DNA from: Pseudomonadota bacterium | Lineage (GTDB): Bacteria > Pseudomonadota > Alphaproteobacteria > Azospirillales > Azospirillaceae | Direction: 5' to 3' | DNA length: 7,314 bases | Assembly (NCBI GenBank): GCA_023413605.1 | Contig: JAEZPL010000737.1 | Coordinates: forward strand, 1 to 7,314 | Shown: piece by piece, positions 1 to 4,518 of the stretch | Layout of the letters: each line of letters begins with the position of its first letter | How positions within the stretch are numbered: position 1 is the stretch's first letter | Translations under genes and position numbers: made by a program | The notes under the pieces: generated by a model | Told to the model about the DNA's origin: nothing | Database searches by the model: none | Seen by the model: the letters and a program-made list of their open reading frames with translations, nothing else

Positions 1-752
1 CCGGAAGACAGCGCGTTTCCGCACAGGAAGGTCGGCAGCACGACGATGCCGACGCCCGCGACGGCGGAGGCGCACAGCAGGTCGCCGTTGTTGGACCGCA
101 TGCTGCCCGACACGCGCACCGAAACCATCTCCTCACCGACGCGGAACTGCCATTGCTCGGCGGCGGGCACGTTCGTGTAGATCAGGCAATTGTGGTTGGC
201 CAGCTCGTCCGGCGTCGTCGGCGTGCCGTGCTTTTCCAGATAGGCGGGGCTGGCGCAGACGACGCGCCGGGCCGGGGCCAGCCGCTTGGCGATCAGCGAG
301 CTGTCGCGCAGGCGCCCGATGCGGACCGCCAGATCATAGCCCTCGTCGATCAGGTCCACATAGCGGTCGTTCAGGTCCATCTCGATCTCGATGGACGGGT
401 AGCGCGCCAGGAACTCCGCCACCGCCGGGGCGAGGTGCTGAAAGCCGAAGGACACCGGGGCGTTGACGCGCAGCCGGCCGCGTGGGGCCGCGTGCAGGTC
501 GGCCACGGCCTGTTCCGCCTCTTCCAGGTCGGCGATGATGCGGGTGCAGCGCTCGTAATAGGCCTGCCCGACCTCGGTCAGGCTGAGCTTGCGCGTCGTA
601 CGGTTCAGCAGGCGGGGGCCCAGCCGGTTCTCCAACTCCGCGATGCGACGGGAGACCACGGACTTGGACAGGTTCAAGCGATCCGCCGCGGCGGTGAAGC
701 TTTTGGTGTCCACCACCTTGATGAAGGCAAGCATGTCGTCGAGGCGATCCAT
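1..752 (-). CDS. LysR-family transcriptional regulator, C-terminus cut off by window edge
   Basis: This is a DNA-binding regulator, read leftward from an ATG at 752-750. An in-frame TAG lies four codons upstream, so the start cannot be much earlier. 250 codons are visible and the frame is still open at the edge; the family is usually about 300 residues. Residues 1-60 form the winged helix-turn-helix: MLAFIKVVDTKSFTAAA, then the recognition helix around LNLSKSVVSRRIAELE (27-42), then LLNRTTRKLSLTE. Residues about 90-250 are the periplasmic-binding-protein-like effector domain, with RGRLRVNAPVSFG (91-103) and DLAVRIGRL (140-148). This pattern resembles the CrgA/AaeR-like branch of LysR proteins. 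It is divergent from the quinone oxidoreductase gene at 894, and by the usual LysR arrangement it probably controls that gene and itself. The effector is unknown; a quinone or electrophile is an inference from the neighbours. Confidence 0.93.
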   Translation of the reverse strand, partial: MDRLDDMLAFIKVVDTKSFTAAADRLNLSKSVVSRRIAELENRLGPRLLNRTTRKLSLTEVGQAYYERCTRIIADLEEAEQAVADLHAAPRGRLRVNAPVSFGFQHLAPAVAEFLARYPSIEIEMDLNDRYVDLIDEGYDLAVRIGRLRDSSLIAKRLAPARRVVCASPAYLEKHGTPTTPDELANHNCLIYTNVPAAEQWQFRVGEEMVSVRVSGSMRSNNGDLLCASAVAGVGIVVLPTFLCGNALSS

Positions 753-754
753 GC

Positions 755-779
755 CATTGTTCTACACCCGCGAACAATG
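755..779. promoter_or_regulatory. Putative LysR operator, 8-bp inverted repeat
   Basis: The arms CATTGTTC (755-762) and GAACAATG (772-779) are exact reverse complements separated by 9 bp. The dyad contains the T-N11-A core (T761, A773) typical of LysR binding sites. It starts 3 bp from the lysR start codon, so bound protein would block lysR expression. It lies about 20 bp upstream of a possible -35 element for the divergent gene, which puts its centre (767) near -66 if transcription starts around 833. That is where LysR activators usually bind. The repeat is seen directly; its function is inferred. Confidence 0.72.
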
Positions 780-798
780 AAGTTCCAGTGCCCTGGAT

Positions 799-826
799 TT
801 GCGGGTTCCCTACAACGCGCTATGTC
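799..826 (+). promoter_or_regulatory. Weak candidate promoter for the quinone oxidoreductase gene
   Basis: A possible -35 TTGCGG (799-804) and -10 TATGTC (821-826) are separated by 16 bp. Each matches the sigma-70 consensus at only three positions. A poor core promoter is compatible with dependence on an activator, and the spacing to the dyad at 755-779 suits LysR activation. This is a guess from spacing and motif only. Confidence 0.3.
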
Positions 827-893
827 TGTGACAGCCCGCCGCAACAGCCCGCTGACGCCGGCGGACCGGAAACCGACAGGAGGGAGCAGGGAG

Positions 894-1496
894 ATGGCGA
901 AGGTTCTGGTGCTCTACTACAGCAGCTATGGCCACATCTCGACGATGGCGCAGGCCGCCGCCGAAGGCGCGCGCTCCGTTCCCGGAACCGAGGTGACGGT
1001 CAAGCGCGTTCCGGAACTGGTGCCGGAGGAAATCCGGCAGAAGTCGCACTTCAAGGAAGAACCGAACATTCCCATCGCCACGCCGAACGAACTGGCCGAC
1101 TACGACGCGATCATCTTCGGCGTGCCGACCCGCTACGGCAACATGCCGGGGCAGATGAAGAACTTCCTCGACCAGACCGGTGCCCTGTGGATGAAGGGCG
1201 CGCTGGTGGGCAAGGTGGGCAGCGTCTTTTCCTCCTCCGCGACGCAGCACGGCGGCCAGGAAAGCACCATCCTCACCACCCATGTCGTTCTGCTGCACCA
1301 GGGCATGGTGATCGTCGGCCTGCCCTACAGCTTCCAGGGCCAGATGGGTGTGGACGAGGTGATGGGCAACAGCCCCTACGGCGCCAGCACCATCGCGGGC
1401 GGCGACGGATCCCGCCAGCCGAGCGCGGTTGAACTGGACGCCGCCCGCTTCCAGGGCAAACATGTCGCGGAGATCGCGAAGAAGCTGCACGGTTGA
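894..1496 (+). CDS. wrbA: NAD(P)H:quinone oxidoreductase, WrbA type (flavodoxin-like)
   Basis: This is a 200-residue FMN protein that reduces quinones by two electrons using NAD(P)H, avoiding reactive semiquinones. It is cytosolic, and the family is typically a tetramer of about 200 residues. The FMN phosphate loop is SSYGHI (10-15). PTRYGNMPGQMKNFLDQTG (78-96) and SSATQHGGQE (114-123) carry the conserved flavin-contacting segments, and SPYGAS (160-165) is the typical WrbA signature near the C-terminus. The ATG at 894 has a strong AGGAGGG (878-884) 9 nt upstream. The open frame continues back to 153, but that extension is antisense to lysR and is not a real N-terminus. The gene is divergent from the LysR regulator and followed by a strong hairpin. 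Its role in quinone or oxidative stress fits the glutathionyl-hydroquinone reductase gene downstream. Confidence 0.95.
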   Translation: MAKVLVLYYSSYGHISTMAQAAAEGARSVPGTEVTVKRVPELVPEEIRQKSHFKEEPNIPIATPNELADYDAIIFGVPTRYGNMPGQMKNFLDQTGALWMKGALVGKVGSVFSSSATQHGGQESTILTTHVVLLHQGMVIVGLPYSFQGQMGVDEVMGNSPYGASTIAGGDGSRQPSAVELDAARFQGKHVAEIAKKLHG

Positions 1497-1516
1497 TGCC
1501 GCGCGGTCGATGGTGA

Positions 1517-1546
1517 GCCCTCGCCCGGTGTCCGCCGGGTGAGGGC
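1517..1546 (+). terminator. Strong GC hairpin after wrbA, terminator-like without a U tract
   Basis: The arms at 1517-1528 (GCCCTCGCCCGG) and 1535-1546 (CCGGGTGAGGGC) pair over 12 positions, one of them a G-U wobble, around a 6-nt loop. It begins 20 nt after the wrbA stop and ends 27 nt before the next gene's start. No run of T follows, so it may act as an imperfect terminator, a 3'-end stabiliser or a processing site rather than a classic intrinsic terminator. Confidence 0.5.
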
Positions 1547-1573
1547 ATTCGGATGTCTACAGGAGCGTTCGGG

Positions 1574-2521
1574 ATGGGCCTGCTCATCGAAGGCCGCTGG
1601 CACGACCAGTGGTACGACACGAAAAACTCCGGCGGCGCGTTCGTGCGGCCGGAAACCCAGTTCCGCCAATGGGTGAAGGCCGACGGCTCGACGCCCTTCG
1701 GCCCGGAGGCCGGGCGTTATCACCTGTTCGTGTCGCTGGCCTGTCCCTGGGCGCACCGCACGCTGATCGTCCGCGCGCTGAAGGGGCTGGAGGACGTCAT
1801 CGGCGTGACCGTGGTCGATCCGCTGATGCGGGAGGAGGGCTGGACCTTCCCGGAGCCCGACCCCATCACCGGCTCCACCCGCCTGTACGAGGTCTACGCC
1901 AAGGCCAAGCCCGACTACACCGGCCGCGTCACCGTCCCGGTGCTGTGGGACAAGCGCACCGGCACCATCGTGAACAACGAGTCCGCCGAGATTCTCCGCA
2001 TGCTGAACCGGGAGTTCGACGCGTTCGGCGACCCTTCGGTGGATCTCTACCCCGCGGATCTGGCGGAGGAGATCGACCGGCTGAATGCCTTCGTTTACGA
2101 CCGCATCAACAACGGGGTTTACAAGGCCGGATTCGCCACCAGCCAGGACAAGTACGAACAGGCCTTCGACGCGCTGTTCGCCGCCCTGGACGAGTTGGAC
2201 GGGCGGCTCGCCACGCAACGCTACCTCCTCGGCGAGCGCCGGACGGAGGCCGACTGGCGCCTGTTCACAACGCTGGTGCGGTTCGACGCCGTCTATGTCG
2301 GGCACTTCAAGTGCAACCTGCGCCGCATCGCCGACTACCCGAACCTGTCGGGATACCTGCGCGACCTGTATCAGGTGCCCGACGTGGCCGCGACCGTGAA
2401 TTTCACGCACATCAAGCGGCACTATTACGCCAGCCACACCATGATCAACCCGACCGGCATCGTGCCCAAGGGGCCGGCCCTGGATTTGGACGCGCCGCAC
2501 GACCGGGCGCGGCTGGGGTAG
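1574..2521 (+). CDS. yqjG: Glutathionyl-hydroquinone reductase (Xi-class glutathione S-transferase)
   Basis: This is a 315-residue cytosolic enzyme of the YqjG/ECM4/PcpF family. It uses glutathione to reduce glutathionyl-hydroquinones to free hydroquinones plus glutathione disulfide. The catalytic cysteine is Cys57 in SLACPWAHR (54-62), the Xi-class C-P-W motif. The thioredoxin-fold half continues with GRVTVPVLWD (117-126) and the glutathione-binding NNESAEI (134-140). The helical half holds NNGVYKAGFATSQ (179-191) and RFDAVYVGHFKCNLR (236-250), both hallmarks of the class. I chose ATG 1574 rather than the in-frame ATG at 1553. AGGAG at 1561-1565 sits 8 nt before 1574, while 1553 has no ribosome site, and the E. 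coli family member also starts at the equivalent MGxLIxGxWHD. The gene lies in the same direction as wrbA and is a functional partner for quinone detoxification; co-transcription is uncertain because of the hairpin between them. Confidence 0.93.
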   Translation: MGLLIEGRWHDQWYDTKNSGGAFVRPETQFRQWVKADGSTPFGPEAGRYHLFVSLACPWAHRTLIVRALKGLEDVIGVTVVDPLMREEGWTFPEPDPITGSTRLYEVYAKAKPDYTGRVTVPVLWDKRTGTIVNNESAEILRMLNREFDAFGDPSVDLYPADLAEEIDRLNAFVYDRINNGVYKAGFATSQDKYEQAFDALFAALDELDGRLATQRYLLGERRTEADWRLFTTLVRFDAVYVGHFKCNLRRIADYPNLSGYLRDLYQVPDVAATVNFTHIKRHYYASHTMINPTGIVPKGPALDLDAPHDRARLG

Positions 2522-2602
2522 GAAAACGGGCCGCATCCCGCGCAACATCCTTCCTCCCCGCCGGTTGTCCAAGGCAACAGCCATTGCAAGGGAGTGGAGT
2601 TC

Positions 2603-2962
2603 ATGCGAGGGATGCGTTACGCCGCCTTGGCCTTCGGGGCGCTTCTCGCCGTGTCGCCGATGGCGATGGCGCAGCAGAACCAGGGGCAGGGATGGGGCGG
2701 TGCGCTCGATACACTGAACCGTACCGTGAATCCCAACAGCTATCCGGAAGACCGCGAACGTGACCGCGACCGGGCGGTGCGCGACGACCGCCGGTACGAA
2801 GGGTCAAGCACCGACAACCGCGGTGGCCGCGGCGAATACAGCCGCTATTCGGACCGCGACCTTCAGGACCGCTATGACCGTATCGTGGACGAACAGCGCC
2901 AGATGCAGCGGGAACGCCGCGCCATGGAGGACGAAATGGCCCGCCGCGGCCTGCGCCGCTGA
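2603..2962 (+). CDS. Small exported Arg/Asp-rich protein of unknown function
   Basis: I do not recognise this 119-residue protein. Residues 1-23 look like a Sec signal peptide: Arg2 and Arg5, a hydrophobic stretch YAALAFGALLAVSP, then AMA with probable cleavage before QQN (24). The mature part is about 96 residues, very hydrophilic, with no cysteine. Residues 50-65 are a run of Asp/Glu/Arg (DRERDRDR at 50-57), 66-80 are Gly/Ser/Asn-rich and probably disordered, and 85-119 could form a charged helix or short coiled coil (DRIVDEQRQMQRERRAMEDE). The start at 2603 is favoured by AGGGAG (2589-2594) 8 nt upstream; a GTG at 2594 overlaps that site and is unlikely. It follows the transferase gene by 81 nt and converges with the next gene, with only 16 nt between stops. 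A periplasmic role is inferred from the signal peptide only. Confidence 0.75.
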   Translation: MRGMRYAALAFGALLAVSPMAMAQQNQGQGWGGALDTLNRTVNPNSYPEDRERDRDRAVRDDRRYEGSSTDNRGGRGEYSRYSDRDLQDRYDRIVDEQRQMQRERRAMEDEMARRGLRR

Positions 2963-2978
2963 TTCCTAAAAACGAGCA

Positions 2979-3356
2979 TCAGGGCTTGAAGCAGCGCGCC
3001 ATGTCCTGCTCAAGCCCGATGTTCTCGCAGATAAAGCCGTTTGAGAACTTGAAGCGGTAAGGCCCGGTCTTGCGCACGCTGACCGAGGCTTGGCCGGACG
3101 GGTTCTTGAAAGCCACCCAGGCCGAGGAATCGAAATGGGTGGTCAGGCCGTTGGACAGGCGCACGCGGCCGTGGGCGTCCTTGATGACCTGGACACCGGT
3201 GTTGAAGGCCAGCACGTTCGGGTTGTCGGACGTGGCGGCAAGCCCGTTGGTGCAGTTGACGCCTTCCGGCTTCACCTCCACGCATTCATAGGGGCGCGGC
3301 TGCGACGCGGTGAGCACCATCGCGTAGATTGCAACTTCCAGGACGTTCATCGGCAT
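2979..3356 (-). CDS. Small four-cysteine hypothetical protein
   Basis: I do not recognise this 125-residue protein. The N-terminus (3-18, MNVLEVAIYAMVLTAS) is hydrophobic and could direct export, but it has no early Lys or Arg and contains Glu7, so it is an atypical signal peptide. The rest looks like a small beta-rich domain with four cysteines (25, 35, 110, 122), an even number that could form two disulfides in the periplasm. Other visible segments are RPYECVEVKPEGVNC (21-35), HGRVRLSNG (62-70), SSAWVAFKNPSGQ (77-89) and YRFKFSNGFICENIG (100-114). The ATG at 3356 has GGGGAG (3364-3369) 7 nt upstream, and a promoter-like region lies in the AT-rich DNA before it. It converges on the gene ending at 2962, with no terminator between them. 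Confidence 0.72.
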   Translation of the reverse strand: MPMNVLEVAIYAMVLTASQPRPYECVEVKPEGVNCTNGLAATSDNPNVLAFNTGVQVIKDAHGRVRLSNGLTTHFDSSAWVAFKNPSGQASVSVRKTGPYRFKFSNGFICENIGLEQDMARCFKP

Positions 3357-3390
3357 GCGGAATCTCCCCGCCTGTCCTTATTCCGTATGT

Positions 3391-3417
3391 ATTCTAATAT
3401 CACTGTTATGGTTACAA
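3391..3417 (-). promoter_or_regulatory. Candidate promoter for the four-cysteine protein gene
   Basis: On the minus strand, TTGTAA (3417-3412) and TAGAAT (3396-3391) resemble -35 and -10 boxes; the -10 matches TATAAT at five of six bases. The spacer is 15 bp, shorter than the usual 17, which weakens the call. Transcription would begin near 3384 and leave a leader of about 28 nt with the GGGGAG ribosome site. It is supported only by motif and position. Confidence 0.35.
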
Positions 3418-3444
3418 AAAGTATAATGTCCGGGTCAAGGTTCG

Positions 3445-3460
3445 TCTATTTCGCGATAGA
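3445..3460. promoter_or_regulatory. Small dyad, possible operator
   Basis: TCTAT (3445-3449) and ATAGA (3456-3460) are inverted repeats separated by TTCGCG, inside the AT-rich intergenic island. Short AT-rich dyads upstream of a promoter can bind a repressor or activator, but 5-bp arms are short enough to arise by chance. Confidence 0.25.
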
Positions 3461-3532
3461 AGATTTTTACGGAATTTGCCGCAATCCCACCGTGGCGGCG
3501 GACCGCTCAGGCCCCGTGCTCCACACCCATAC

Positions 3533-3558
3533 CCGAACCTGCCATCTCCGAACCTGCC
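3533..3558. repeat. Two-copy 11-bp direct repeat, 15-bp period
   Basis: CCGAACCTGCC occurs at 3533-3543 and again at 3548-3558, just past the 3' end of the HPt gene. Only two copies are present and no function is evident; it may simply be a local duplication. Confidence 0.5.
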
Positions 3559-3583
3559 GTTCGAATCCGTGGAAAGGGGTGGA

Positions 3584-4000
3584 TCACATGCGATCGATCA
3601 TGGAGCGCACGTCGACGAGTGCGCCATCAAGCGCCATGGCGGTCAAGCGGGCTTCCTCCACGTCTCCGCGCACGACCGCTTCCTCAATGGCGGAAAAGAG
3701 CAGGGCGACGCGGCGCGCCCCTGCCATGCGCGCGGCTCCGGCCGCGGCGTGTGCGGCCATGCGCGCGCCTTGTGGGTCGTCGTCCGTCAGGTGGTCGCGC
3801 ACAGCGCCGGCCAGTTCGTTCGCGTTCTTCAAGAACAGGGCGTAAAGTGTTGAGACGATAGGGTTTTGGCCGCCGAAATTGCGGACCATCGGTTCGACGT
3901 CCAGGATATCCGGATCCAGATCGGGCGGAATGGCGCCGAGGGGGTGTGGCGACTGGGGCGCGGACACGGTGGCCTCGCTGCAGGACTTATTCAACCGCAC
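3584..4000 (-). CDS. Orphan HPt (histidine phosphotransfer) domain protein
   Basis: This small cytosolic protein resembles an HPt domain, the four-helix module that relays phosphate between response-regulator receivers and hybrid kinases. The signature is AHAAAGAARMAGARRVALLFSAIE in segment 83-106. His84 is the expected phospho-acceptor, Gly88 is conserved, and GA at 94-95 is followed by the third helix. The usual Lys three residues after the His is Ala87 here, which may alter partner or phosphate handling. Residues 1-35 are Pro-rich and probably disordered; helices occupy about 47-72, 75-93, 95-110 and 114-136. The frame opens at a GTG at 4000 with no clear ribosome site. A GTG at 3967, preceded by GAGG, would give 127 residues and is equally possible. 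No kinase or receiver lies nearby, so the partner is unknown. The HPt assignment comes from motif reading, not a profile search. Confidence 0.75.
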   Translation of the reverse strand: MRLNKSCSEATVSAPQSPHPLGAIPPDLDPDILDVEPMVRNFGGQNPIVSTLYALFLKNANELAGAVRDHLTDDDPQGARMAAHAAAGAARMAGARRVALLFSAIEEAVVRGDVEEARLTAMALDGALVDVRSMIDRM

Positions 4001-4127
4001 GCTGCCTGCGGCAATTTCAAACCGTCAAGGAAGGTGCGGCGCGGCGAAAGGCCGCTGCCCTCCGCACGTCGCTAGACTCCGTATGACCCTGCCCGAATGC
4101 CGCACCGCGGCGAGGGAACCGCGTTGG

Positions 4128-4175
4128 TTCCGGGGCTGTTCCCATGATGTGTAACGCAAGCGTGGGACCCCGGAG
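4128..4175 (+). promoter_or_regulatory. Leader stem-loop that covers the ribosome site of the next gene
   Basis: An outer stem pairs 4128-4135 with 4168-4175 (eight pairs, one U-G wobble) and an inner stem pairs 4140-4146 with 4161-4167 (seven pairs, one wobble). A 4-nt bulge (CTGT) sits on the 5' side and the loop is 14 nt. The 3' arm takes in four bases of GGAGG (4172-4176), the only Shine-Dalgarno-like sequence for the start at 4178. Two alternative stems overlap the 5' arms: 4115-4120 with 4126-4131 (GGAACC/GGTTCC), and 4114-4119 with 4138-4143 (GGGAAC/GTTCCC). The pairing is seen directly; control of translation is inferred. Confidence 0.5.
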
Positions 4176-4177
4176 GC

Positions 4178-4513
4178 ATGAAGGCCGTACCCGATCCGCG
4201 CCGCAGAACGGCACCGACGGATTCGTCCACCAAGGGCGCCGGACCCGGCGCGCCCGTCGGGAACGCCGTACCCCGCCTTCTGGACGTGCTGGGAATCGGC
4301 GCGGTCGCCGGCGGCGGGCTCGCAGGGGCCATGCTGCTCATCGACTCGCCCTTCGACGGGCCATGGCGGGTCGTGCTGGCCGTCGCCGTGGTGTTCGCCG
4401 GCATCTACGCCGGATTCCTGATGATCGGATTCGCCGCCAACCTGCGCGAACTTGAAGCCGTGCGCCGCTGCCTCGCCCTGGTCGCCCGTCGCCAAAGACA
4501 GCATGAGCCCTGA
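4178..4513 (+). CDS. Small two-helix inner-membrane protein, unknown function
   Basis: I do not recognise this 111-residue protein. Residues 1-33 are a charged, Pro/Gly-rich and probably disordered cytosolic tail. Two hydrophobic helices follow, at about 34-55 (LLDVLGIGAVAGGGLAGAML) and 65-87 (VVLAVAVVFAGIYAGFLMIG), separated by a short turn with Asp and Pro. The C-terminus (90-111) is basic and helical, so both ends are probably cytosolic. One cysteine (98) is present, so it has no redox pair of its own. The ATG at 4178 is the only possible start because a stop lies in frame at 4145. GGAGG ends just 1 nt before it, an unusually tight spacing. The stop is 5 nt before the flavoprotein start, which suggests an operon and translational coupling. 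A role tied to the flavoprotein or to the oxidase genes downstream is only inferred. Confidence 0.72.
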   Translation: MKAVPDPRRRTAPTDSSTKGAGPGAPVGNAVPRLLDVLGIGAVAGGGLAGAMLLIDSPFDGPWRVVLAVAVVFAGIYAGFLMIGFAANLRELEAVRRCLALVARRQRQHEP

Positions 4514-4518
4514 ACATA

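Larger units (their letters stand above)
3357..3583. other. AT-rich intergenic island between two leftward genes
   Basis: These 227 bases separate the HPt gene (stop at 3584) from the four-cysteine gene (start at 3356), both on the minus strand. Roughly 3376-3478 is clearly richer in A/T than the rest of the window. It contains a candidate minus-strand promoter near 3391-3417, a plus-strand TATAAT at 3422-3427 with no recognisable -35 and no plus-strand gene to serve, a small dyad TCTAT-N6-ATAGA (3445-3460), and an 8-bp inverted pair ATTCCGTA (3380-3387) / TACGGAAT (3468-3475) that brackets the island. I see no convincing ORF or structured RNA. The part from 3480 to 3583 is GC-rich again and holds a short tandem repeat. 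Confidence 0.6.

Noticed and set aside
153..893. Long open frame continuing upstream of wrbA on the plus strand
   Set aside because: It lies antisense to a clear LysR gene, its composition is that of a reverse-frame shadow, and the wrbA start at 894 has its own strong ribosome site.
985..1012. GGAAC with CGTT about 18 bp downstream
   Set aside because: It lies inside the wrbA coding region with no gene to serve; most likely chance.
2564..2578. Short stem-loop GTTG/CAAC after the glutathione transferase gene
   Set aside because: Only about six weak pairs with a 3-nt loop and no T tract; not enough to call a terminator.
1376..2584. 402-residue open frame on the minus strand
   Set aside because: It is antisense to the glutathione transferase gene, whose motifs are unmistakable. 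Its translation shows no domain I recognise; GC-rich DNA produces such shadows.
3422..3427. Perfect TATAAT on the plus strand as a promoter for a protein gene
   Set aside because: No -35 element is visible at the right distance and no plus-strand protein gene follows until 4178. Kept only as a possible small-RNA start.
3090..3853. Plus-strand frames across the four-cysteine gene, the AT-rich island and the HPt gene
   Set aside because: They run through an obvious intergenic region and read antisense to two better-supported genes, with no domain.
4115..4143. GGAAC motifs resembling EcfG general-stress promoters on either strand
   Set aside because: No CGTT box lies at the required spacing; the closest minus-strand pair reads CGGTT. 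The motifs are better explained as stem arms.
4144..4455. Plus-strand frame overlapping the two-helix membrane protein
   Set aside because: It is Arg-rich without structure, its start lies inside the leader stem with no ribosome site, and the other frame has two clean membrane helices.
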